The position numbers were made by a program, and so were the translations under genes. A DNA stretch of 64,000 nt from Pedobacter suwonensis. Lineage in GTDB: Bacteria > Bacteroidota > Bacteroidia > Sphingobacteriales > Sphingobacteriaceae. The DNA lies in contig NZ_FOJM01000001.1 of assembly GCF_900111825.1 (NCBI RefSeq), positions 266,989-330,988 on the forward strand. Reading direction: 5' to 3'. The first letter of the stretch is position 1; the number at the start of each line of letters is the position of its first letter. The notes beneath the pieces were generated by a model, which was not told the DNA's origin, did not search any database, and was given only the letters and a program-made list of their open reading frames with translations. Positions 57,062-64,000 of this stretch are shown one piece after another.

Positions 57062-57838
57062 TTATCCTCTCCCGGCCATCTTAATCAGTTTGTGGGCTAG
57101 ATCTTTCCCTAAATAACGATCGATAACCGTGTGTACAATATACAATATGGGCGTCATCAAGATAGCGACAATAAATTTATAGGTATAGTTAACCAAACCA
57201 ATTGCAGCGACCATTTTCCAGCTATAATGGTATTGTGGATTTAAATAAAATGCAATAAAAATGACCACAAAACTATCGATCAGTTGAGAAACCAATGTGG
57301 AGCCGGTTGCACGCAGCCATAAGGCACGTTCACCTGTAATTTTTTTAATTCGGTGGAAAATGAGCACGTCTGCCATCTGTCCGATAATAAAAGCCGTAAT
57401 GGAACCTGCAATAATCCACATGCCTTGCCCAAAAATCCCCGCAAAGGCATTATTCATATTAAGGTCTTCTCCATTGATGTTCTGATGTACCCAAAAATCT
57501 GCGGCACTTAAGTGCATTGATCCCCAAACCACCAGAAAAGCAAACGCAATTAAAATTGACGTAAGGATAGATAAGAACCGAACCTGTTTAACACCAAAAT
57601 ATTCGTTGATAATATCTGTCATAATGAAAATAATGGGCCAGGTTAATACCCCTGCCGACATCACAAAAGACAAGTTTGGAACACCCAGCAAATTGATATT
57701 GAACTTTTTAAAGCCCAATGTTTCCTCAACGCTGAATAGTTTAACCCCAATAAATTCTGATAATATAGCATTCGCTACAAAAAAGCTACCCAGAACAAGT
57801 AGCAAACGGCTTTCTTTTGTCTTAAAAGTCATAGGCAA
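57062..57838 (-). CDS. Queuosine precursor transporter (YhhQ/VUT family)
   Basis: The 258-residue membrane protein has about six TM helices and the YhhQ signature FIMTDIINEYFGVKQ (about 70-84), with AFIIGQMADVLIFH and RATGSTLVSQLIDSFVVIF (about 177-195). The family takes up 7-cyano-7-deazaguanine or related bases for queuosine in tRNA. The lipoprotein gene follows after a 29-bp gap, possibly on the same transcript. Confidence 0.92.
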   Translation of the reverse strand: MPMTFKTKESRLLLVLGSFFVANAILSEFIGVKLFSVEETLGFKKFNINLLGVPNLSFVMSAGVLTWPIIFIMTDIINEYFGVKQVRFLSILTSILIAFAFLVVWGSMHLSAADFWVHQNINGEDLNMNNAFAGIFGQGMWIIAGSITAFIIGQMADVLIFHRIKKITGERALWLRATGSTLVSQLIDSFVVIFIAFYLNPQYHYSWKMVAAIGLVNYTYKFIVAILMTPILYIVHTVIDRYLGKDLAHKLIKMAGRG

Positions 57839-58013
57839 TAAATCTAAAAATAATCTGGCAAATTATCGAAGAGATTGGTTCATTTTAATAATTCGTATTT
57901 AATAACCCATCTGCCTTTTGATTGCGGCTCACAATTTTACAATCGTTCAACCTGTGGATTAGGTTAACAAAATTAATCTCCCAATCTTTGCGCCTCGGAA
58001 AATAATCAGATCA

Positions 58014-59240
58014 ATGGCTAAAAAACAACACTTTTTATTAATCCTTATTTTAGGCTCGCTGGCTGCCCTCGGTCCTTTCTCTATTGATATGTACCTGCCT
58101 GGTTTTGTTGATATTGCAAAGGATTTAAAAAGTACAGAATCTACCGTAGCACTTTCTTTATCCAGTTTTTTTATTGGGATTTCAGCTGGTCAGTTATTGT
58201 ATGGCCCGCTTTTAGATAAATTCGGCAGGAAAAAACCGCTATACTTTGGTTTGGCGCTTTATATTTTTTCTTCTTTTTTATGTTTAGCTGTAACTGATGT
58301 AAACCAGTTGATTGTGCTGCGTTTTGTACAAGCCATCGGAAGCTGTGCTACCGCTGTAGCCTCGGTTGCAATGGTTAGGGATCTGTTTTCGGTAGATGAA
58401 AGCCCAAAAGTATTTGCTTCACTGATGTTGGTAATTGCCGTTTCGCCTATGCTGGCTCCAACTGCAGGTGGATACCTGATCTCTGCGTTAGGCTGGAAAT
58501 ATGTGTTTGTATTTTTAGGGTTAATGGCCATCTTCATGCTACTGGCCTCCGTTTTCAAACTACCGGAGAGTTATACGCCAGATCCCAACTATTCTTTAAA
58601 ACCTAAACCCATTTTAACCAATTTCCTTACGGTTTTAAAAGAACCACAGTTTTATACTTATGCGTTAATTAGTTCAATCACCTTTTCAGGTTTATTTGCT
58701 TATGTATCTTCATCCCCTACCGTATTTATGAAAATATATGAAGTAAGTAAAACCGGTTACGGATGGATCTTCGCCTTACTGTCGGTAGCGTTTATCGGTT
58801 CGAGCCAGGTAAATAGTCTGATATTAAAATGGTTTACCAGCAAAAAAATAGTCACTTATGCACTTATTGCTCAATGTATCGTCAGTTTAGTATTTTTGAT
58901 CTTTGCCTTAAATAACTGGCTGGAGTTATACACTACCATTGGTTTTATCGCCTTATTTTTAGCCTGCCTGGGATTAATTAATCCTAATGCAGCTGCTTTA
59001 TCACTCGCTCCGTTTTCTAAAAATGCAGGCAGTGCATCGGCCTTAATGGGCGCTTTGCAGATGGGATTGGGTGCCCTGGCTTCAGTAATGGTAAGTTTGT
59101 TTAGCGAACACTCGGTGGTGCCGATGCCATTGGTTATGACAGCCGCTGCCTTTATAGCTTTAGGCTGTCTGCTAATCGGCAGAAGGTTTATTACTTCTGA
59201 AGTGGAAGCCTCTTCAGATGCTGCCACAGTATCGCACTAA
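58014..59240 (+). CDS. Bcr/CflA-family MFS multidrug exporter
   Basis: The 408-residue protein has 12 predicted TM segments. It starts LILGSLAALGPFSIDMYLPG, which is diagnostic for Bcr/CflA drug efflux, and has the MFS loop GPLLDKFGRKKPLYFG (motif A, about 63-78) and RFVQAIGSCATAVASVAMVRD (motif C-like, about 103-123). It is a proton-driven exporter, substrates unknown. Confidence 0.93.
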   Translation: MAKKQHFLLILILGSLAALGPFSIDMYLPGFVDIAKDLKSTESTVALSLSSFFIGISAGQLLYGPLLDKFGRKKPLYFGLALYIFSSFLCLAVTDVNQLIVLRFVQAIGSCATAVASVAMVRDLFSVDESPKVFASLMLVIAVSPMLAPTAGGYLISALGWKYVFVFLGLMAIFMLLASVFKLPESYTPDPNYSLKPKPILTNFLTVLKEPQFYTYALISSITFSGLFAYVSSSPTVFMKIYEVSKTGYGWIFALLSVAFIGSSQVNSLILKWFTSKKIVTYALIAQCIVSLVFLIFALNNWLELYTTIGFIALFLACLGLINPNAAALSLAPFSKNAGSASALMGALQMGLGALASVMVSLFSEHSVVPMPLVMTAAAFIALGCLLIGRRFITSEVEASSDAATVSH

Positions 59241-59445
59241 TCTTTTCCCGTAAATTTCATAGCTATAATGATTCCATAGCTTCGAGTAAAACTTACCAAA
59301 ACAAGTATTTAGTTTCTAAATAGTTATATACAAGCGCGTGATGATTTTCAACGAAATCCATATGCAATAATTGCTACAACCTATCATGGGCTTTTGCCAT
59401 AGGCTTTCAAGTGTTAAACTTTTTTTTTCTATTTTCGCTTATAAG

Positions 59446-60591
59446 ATGCTTCATATACAATCTAAACTTCCCGGCGTAAACACCACCATTTTTTCGGTGA
59501 TGAGTAAAATTGCGGCTGAATATAATGCCATTAATCTTTCTCAGGGCTTCCCTGATTATTCATGTGATCCAAAACTAATTGAATTGGTCAATAAAGCCAT
59601 GAAAGAAGGTTTCAATCAATATGCGCCCATGCCTGGTTCTATTTTTTTAAAAGAAACCATTGCAGAGAAAGTTGAAAAGCTATATAACATCAGGTATAAT
59701 CCTGATACAGAAATTACCGTCACCGCAGGTGGAACACAGGCCATTTTTACTGCACTGGCATCCATTATTAATGCTGGTGATGAAGTGATTATTTTTGAGC
59801 CGGCTTACGATAGTTATGCACCTACTGTGAGACTGCTTGGAGGACTGGTCAAAACTTACGAATTAGCTCCGCCTGATTATGGCATTGACTGGGATATGGT
59901 TAAGAAGTTATTTACGGTAAAAACCAGGATGATCATCTTAAATAGCCCACAAAATCCTACGGGCAGTATTCTATCGTCAGACGATATGAAATCGCTTATA
60001 AAACTCGTGAGCGGTACCGATATTGTGATTTTAAGCGATGAAGTTTACGAGCACCTCATTTATGACGGGCAAACGCACCAGAGTGTAATGTCTTATCCCG
60101 AATTGAGGCAAAGAAGCTTTGTTGTGGCCTCTTTCGGTAAGCTCTTACATGCTACAGGGTGGAAACTGGGTTATTGCCTTGCGCCAGAGGATTTGACCAA
60201 AGAATTTAGGAAGGTACACCAATTTAATGTTTTCAGCGTTAATAGTCCCATGCAGCAGGCCATCGCCGAATACATTAAAGAACCCAAAAATTACACCGAA
60301 ATTGGCAGTTTCTTTCAAATGAAACGGGATTATTTCAGAAATCTCCTGGCTGAAAGCCGCTTTAAACTTCTGCCTTGTAATGGTTCGTATTTTCAATGTG
60401 CAAGTTATAGCAGTATCAGTGATGAAAAAGATTCCGATTTTAGCATCAGGTTGGTGAAAGAGTTTGGAGTGGCCACCATTCCGGTTTCTGCATTCTACCA
60501 AAAGGCAACCGACCATAAAATTATCAGGTTCTGCTTTGCCAAAGAAAATGATACCCTCGCAAAGGCAGCCGAGAAATTAAAAAACGTTTAA
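59446..60591 (+). CDS. Methionine aminotransferase (YbdL-like)
   Basis: With the start at 59446 (MLHIQSKLPGVNTTIFSVMS) the enzyme has 381 residues; the upstream extension to 59371 lacks similarity. It is a class I PLP aminotransferase: LSQGFPDYSCDP, VTAGGTQAIF, LNSPQNPTGSIL, SDEVYEHLIYDG, and the PLP Lys in VASFGKLLHATGWKLGY. It resembles YbdL/kynurenine-glutamine transaminases that use methionine and glutamine. The following omega-amidase gene (19-bp gap) suits the glutamine transaminase-omega-amidase cycle. Confidence 0.9.
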   Translation: MLHIQSKLPGVNTTIFSVMSKIAAEYNAINLSQGFPDYSCDPKLIELVNKAMKEGFNQYAPMPGSIFLKETIAEKVEKLYNIRYNPDTEITVTAGGTQAIFTALASIINAGDEVIIFEPAYDSYAPTVRLLGGLVKTYELAPPDYGIDWDMVKKLFTVKTRMIILNSPQNPTGSILSSDDMKSLIKLVSGTDIVILSDEVYEHLIYDGQTHQSVMSYPELRQRSFVVASFGKLLHATGWKLGYCLAPEDLTKEFRKVHQFNVFSVNSPMQQAIAEYIKEPKNYTEIGSFFQMKRDYFRNLLAESRFKLLPCNGSYFQCASYSSISDEKDSDFSIRLVKEFGVATIPVSAFYQKATDHKIIRFCFAKENDTLAKAAEKLKNV

Positions 60592-60610
60592 CCAGACCAA
60601 CCGATATACC

Positions 60611-61414
60611 ATGGAAGCACCTGTTTATACCCAAATAGAAAATCTGAAAGTAACTGTTTTTCAGGCTTATCTTTTCTGGGAGAACATTGATAAAAATCTT
60701 CTCAATCTGGCACTTCGACTGTCAATGGGTGTGAGGGAGAAAACCGATATCATTATTTTACCCGAAATGTTCAATACCGGTTTTAGTATGAATTCTGAAG
60801 CGTTAGCCGAAGAAATGGGTGGAAAAACGATGCAATGGATGCAGAAAATGGCACATCAGTACAATTGCGTGGTTACAGGTAGCCTGATTATAAAAGAAAA
60901 CAAACAATATTTCAACCGCCTGATTTGGATGGAGCCAGATGGCAAGCACCAGCATTACGATAAACGCCATCTGTTTGGCATGGGCAATGAAGACCAGCAC
61001 TTTAGTCCTGGTAAAGACAAACTCATTGTTGAGCTCAAAGGCTGGAAAATCAGATTGGCGATATGTTATGATTTACGCTTTCCGGTTTGGCTGCGTAATG
61101 TAGACGAAGAATATGATATTTTGCTCCTGGTAGCCAGCTGGCCTGATAAACGATCGGCACATTGGAAAGCCCTGATCCCCGCCAGAGCTATCGAAAACCA
61201 AAGTTATGTAATTGCCGTAAACCGTGTCGGGCATGATGGAAACCAAATTTACCATAGCGGATTATCAATGTGTCTGGATCCATACGGCAACACCGTTTAT
61301 TATAAACCCGAAGATGAAGATTTATATACTTTCAGTATCAATTACGAAGAGCTGGTTAAAATCAGGAGGCAGTTTCCGTTTTTAAAAGATGCCGATCGAT
61401 TTACCATTGAATAG
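60611..61414 (+). CDS. Omega-amidase, nitrilase family (YafV/NIT2-like)
   Basis: The 267-residue nitrilase-fold protein has the catalytic Glu in IILPEMFNTGFSM, Lys in HYDKRHLFGM and Cys in RLAICYDLRFPVW. YafV/NIT2 enzymes hydrolyse alpha-ketoglutaramate and ketosuccinamate. With the aminotransferase upstream it forms a methionine-salvage type pair: transamination of a 2-oxo acid by glutamine, then deamidation of the product to make the reaction irreversible. Confidence 0.92.
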   Translation: MEAPVYTQIENLKVTVFQAYLFWENIDKNLLNLALRLSMGVREKTDIIILPEMFNTGFSMNSEALAEEMGGKTMQWMQKMAHQYNCVVTGSLIIKENKQYFNRLIWMEPDGKHQHYDKRHLFGMGNEDQHFSPGKDKLIVELKGWKIRLAICYDLRFPVWLRNVDEEYDILLLVASWPDKRSAHWKALIPARAIENQSYVIAVNRVGHDGNQIYHSGLSMCLDPYGNTVYYKPEDEDLYTFSINYEELVKIRRQFPFLKDADRFTIE

Positions 61415-61532
61415 CAATAATCAATGATCGAACCGCTATCTTTACACCATAGTAAAACGATTAATCTTGTTTTCGTAATTTTCAAACAACCCCAACCAAT
61501 ATTTCAATTAAACCGTTAACCAAACTACACCA

Positions 61533-62567
61533 ATGTTTAACCGCCGTAAATTTATAAAGGCATCTGCCCTATCAGCCGGACTGATGGCTATTGATCAAAG
61601 TAGTATTGTCCAGGCTTTTCCAAAAAAATCATCAAAAGCAGTAAATATTCCGATTGTAATTTCTACCTGGGATTTTGGTATTGCAGCAAATGCTGACGCC
61701 TGGAAAGTTTTATCGTCTGGCGGTCGCGCTTTAGATGCTGTAGAACAGGGCGTTTGGGTGCCTGAAGCAGATGAGAAAAATCAATCGGTAGGTTATGGTG
61801 GTTTACCTGATCGTGACGGACACGTTACGCTGGATGCCTGCATTATGGATGAACTGGGAAATTGTGGTGCTGTTTTAGCACTGGAACACATTAAACACCC
61901 CATATCGGTAGCGCGCAAAGTAATGGAAAAAACACCACATGTGATGCTAGCCGGCGATGGTGCTTTGCAATTTGCATTAGAGCAAGGTTTTAAAAAAGAA
62001 AACCTGCTTACCCCGGCCAGCGAGAAAGCATGGAAAGAATGGCTAAAAACAGCCAAGTACGCGCCGGTAATGAATATTGAAAATAAACTTTACGAGAAAG
62101 CTGCTCCACAAAAATTACCAGGTAACCAATATAACCACGATACCATTGGGATGTTGGCTATTGATGCGAAAGGTAATATTTCTGGTGCCTGTACCACCAG
62201 TGGCATGGCTTATAAATTACATGGTAGGATTGGCGATAGTCCGATTATTGGTGCTGGCCTTTATGTAGACAATGAGGTTGGCGGTGCAACCTCAACGGGT
62301 GTGGGCGAAGAAGTGGTACGAAATGTGGGTTCTTTTTTAGTAGTAGAGCTCATGCGTCAGGGTTATACTCCGGAAGCAGCCTGTAAGGAGGCGGTGATGC
62401 GCATTATCAAAAAGAAGCCCGAAATAGCCAAAAATATTCAGGTTGGGTTTTTAGCCATCAATAAAAAAGGCGAATATGGCGCTTATGCCATCCAACAAGG
62501 TTTTAGTTATGCGGTCTGCAATGCGGAAAAACAGGATCTTTTAATCAAAGGCAAAAGTTATTATTAA
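61533..62567 (+). CDS. Glycosylasparaginase (N4-GlcNAc-asparaginase)
   Basis: The 344-residue Ntn-hydrolase has a Tat-type signal (FNRRKFIKASALSAGLMAID). The catalytic Thr follows the autocleavage site in YNHDTIGMLAIDAKG (about 201-215); RIGDSPIIGAGLYVDNEVG and GGATSTGVGE further support the family. It cleaves GlcNAc-Asn in glycopeptides, the last step of N-glycan breakdown. The nearby genes do not share this theme, but GH92, GH125 and GH95 at 32-39 kb do. Confidence 0.95.
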   Translation: MFNRRKFIKASALSAGLMAIDQSSIVQAFPKKSSKAVNIPIVISTWDFGIAANADAWKVLSSGGRALDAVEQGVWVPEADEKNQSVGYGGLPDRDGHVTLDACIMDELGNCGAVLALEHIKHPISVARKVMEKTPHVMLAGDGALQFALEQGFKKENLLTPASEKAWKEWLKTAKYAPVMNIENKLYEKAAPQKLPGNQYNHDTIGMLAIDAKGNISGACTTSGMAYKLHGRIGDSPIIGAGLYVDNEVGGATSTGVGEEVVRNVGSFLVVELMRQGYTPEAACKEAVMRIIKKKPEIAKNIQVGFLAINKKGEYGAYAIQQGFSYAVCNAEKQDLLIKGKSYY

Positions 62568-62695
62568 GCTGAGTTCAAATATTTATCTGATTTTAATTTT
62601 TAATGGAGACTCGATTTGCAGCATCCTTACTTTTAAATAGACCCTGAAATAAACTTCCGGGTGACGATAAGAACCTTTTCCCGAATCCAAATACC

Positions 62696-63478
62696 ATGAA
62701 TAAAGAAGTAATTCCCTGCTTAGAAGTATGTGCCAATTCTTACCGATCGGCATTGGCTGCCCAAAATGGTGGTGCAAAAAGAGTTGAATTTTGTGATAAC
62801 CTGGCAGAAGGTGGCACTACCCCAAGTTATGGTCAGCTGGCACTAGCCAAGAAAAATCTATCCATCGAAATCTGGCCGATTATCCGTCCCCGCGGAGGAG
62901 ATTTTTTGTATTCCGAAATGGAATTCGAAATCATGAAAGAAGATATAAAAATTTGTAAATCATTAAATTGCGATGGTGTGGTTATCGGAATACTTAATGC
63001 AGATGGTACAATCGATAAAGAACGTTGCGCTGAACTCATTCAGTTAGCCGAACCTATGGGGGTAGCTTTCCACCGGGCATTTGATATGAGTAACGATATG
63101 GACCAGGCGCTGGAGGATCTGATCTCACTCCAGATCAAAAGGGTGCTTACCTCCGGAGGTGCTTCTTCAGCAATACTGGGCGCGGAAAAAATAGCGCAGT
63201 TGGTAAAAAGGGCAAACGGGCAGATTACCATTATGCCTGGTGCGGGAATCAATGAAAACAATATCAAAACCCTTATTGACCGAACCGGAGCCACACAATT
63301 CCACGCCTCTGCCAAGGCATTTGTTTCCAGTAAAATGGAATTCAGAAACACAGAAACCAAAATGGGCAGTATTGAAGACGAATATCGCTATGAACTCACT
63401 TCAGAAAACAAAGTGAAAGCGTTAGTTGACGTTATTAACAACGCGTTTAATTTAAAAGAAAACATACCTGGCAAATAG
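62696..63478 (+). CDS. cutC: CutC copper homeostasis family protein
   Basis: The 260-residue TIM-barrel protein has the CutC features: LEVCANSYRSALAAQNGGAK, RVEFCDNLAEGGTTPSYGQL, IIRPRGGDFLYS, VAFHRAFDMSND and LTSGGASSA. The family was linked to copper tolerance, but the exact function is disputed. Single gene, no operon partner seen. Confidence 0.95.
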   Translation: MNKEVIPCLEVCANSYRSALAAQNGGAKRVEFCDNLAEGGTTPSYGQLALAKKNLSIEIWPIIRPRGGDFLYSEMEFEIMKEDIKICKSLNCDGVVIGILNADGTIDKERCAELIQLAEPMGVAFHRAFDMSNDMDQALEDLISLQIKRVLTSGGASSAILGAEKIAQLVKRANGQITIMPGAGINENNIKTLIDRTGATQFHASAKAFVSSKMEFRNTETKMGSIEDEYRYELTSENKVKALVDVINNAFNLKENIPGK

Positions 63479-63578
63479 AATATCTCAATCATAGTGATCT
63501 CTACATCAGACATCGCTTCATCGTTCATCATACTATAACGCGAAATGTTATTGCATGGAAATTCGAAACGATCCCGCT

Positions 63579-63971
63579 TTAATCACCACTTCCAGGCACA
63601 TAGTGTAACCCAGGTGTAAGGTAGTGAAGCAAAATCACCCTCGAATAGCGGTAGTTAATTGGCGACAACAATAACACACCTGATAATATCAGCCCAACAT
63701 AGTACCATAGGTTATCATACACCAAATCCAATCCTAAGATATAAGATGCCACGCCGATAGTAATAATTTCAGCAACATTCATGGCATAACTCACAAACAT
63801 GGCTACATAGAAAAATCCTGGTTCGCGCTCAAATTTCAGATTACAATGCGGACAGTGAACATTTGTTTTTTGCAACGTGAACGAATAAGCATTTCCTGTA
63901 AAAATATCTCCTTTGCGGCACCTCGGACACTTACATTGCAAAAAAGCCTGGAATTTCGATAACTCAGCCAT
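63579..63971 (-). CDS. DUF983 membrane protein with two CxxC knuckles
   Basis: The 130-residue protein begins with CKCPRCRKGDIF (CxxC near 14-17) and CPHCNLKFEREPGFFYVAMF (CxxC near 37-40), probably one zinc ribbon, then two TM helices (about 54-75, 85-105). This matches DUF983, a membrane protein of unknown role in Bacteroidota. A likely -7 box lies just upstream. Confidence 0.9.
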   Translation of the reverse strand: MAELSKFQAFLQCKCPRCRKGDIFTGNAYSFTLQKTNVHCPHCNLKFEREPGFFYVAMFVSYAMNVAEIITIGVASYILGLDLVYDNLWYYVGLILSGVLLLSPINYRYSRVILLHYLTPGLHYVPGSGD

Positions 63972-63991
63972 AATCTCCTGATTTGATAGTA

Positions 63992-63999
63992 CAAAGATA
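63992..63999 (-). promoter_or_regulatory. Candidate -7 box for the DUF983 gene
   Basis: The minus strand reads TATCTTTG, fitting TAnnTTTG, 20 nt before the start codon. The -33 region lies outside the window. Confidence 0.45.
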
Positions 64000-64000
64000 A

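Overview
The window looks like chromosomal DNA of a Bacteroidota bacterium, most probably Pedobacter or a close Sphingobacteriaceae relative. I infer this from the low GC content, a textbook Bacteroidota promoter (TTTG, 19-nt spacer, TATATTTG) before a tRNA gene, many secreted glycoside hydrolases and lipoproteins, the futalosine route to menaquinone, and several Bacteroidota-style palindromic intergenic repeats. Gene density is normal. No phage, IS transposase, CRISPR array or susC/susD pair is visible.

Positions 1-29.4 kb form a sugar/polysaccharide utilisation region. A minus-strand block encodes two secreted glycosidases (a GH20-like/TIM-barrel protein and an MGH1-like protein), a GH28 polygalacturonase-type enzyme, a GH95 fucosidase/galactosidase with an unusual inserted domain, a GH2 enzyme with a malectin domain, a Na+/solute symporter, a DHDPS-type aldolase and an L-fucose-isomerase-like protein. 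An AraC regulator sits divergently at 1.95 kb. A divergent plus-strand set at 18.95-22.95 kb (SDR dehydrogenase, FAH-family hydrolase, COG3618 lactonase, FMN-dependent alpha-hydroxy-acid dehydrogenase) fits the lower part of the oxidative 6-deoxyhexose (L-fucose/L-rhamnose) pathway, which ends in pyruvate plus lactate. Then come a lipoprotein aldose 1-epimerase, a HAD-phosphatase/Nudix-regulator pair, tRNA-Lys(UUU) and a GH78 alpha-L-rhamnosidase. The enzyme set suggests pectic or fucosylated/rhamnosylated plant glycans.

Positions 29.5-41.7 kb are mixed: a metallophosphoesterase, small and lipoprotein genes, then GH92, a second GH95 and GH125, which suggest mannose-rich and fucosylated glycoprotein glycans, followed by a DUF1624 membrane protein, a TlpA-like thioredoxin and an NlpC/P60 lipoprotein. 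Positions 41.8-64 kb are mostly housekeeping: mutS, an HPF-like protein, mqnA and mqnE, a trans-sulfuration enzyme, a SAM-I riboswitch leading into metY-metX-hom, a queuosine-precursor transporter, an MFS exporter, a methionine aminotransferase/omega-amidase pair, a glycosylasparaginase, cutC and a DUF983 protein.

The most interesting item is a 42-codon ORF (52097-52225) between the SAM-I riboswitch and metY. It ends in a Cys/Met-rich tail (CSYMPAMACMCCCIQ) and is followed by stem-loops, so it may be a leader peptide sensing Cys or Met charging as a second control layer. Other points are three tandem-repeat arrays in intergenic regions (13.7, 31.6 and 44.6 kb), a jelly-roll domain inserted in GH95, a HAD protein with an altered catalytic motif beside a Nudix protein with a broken Nudix box, a shared 16-mer ahead of two sugar genes, and a decayed toxin-antitoxin remnant at 56.2 kb.
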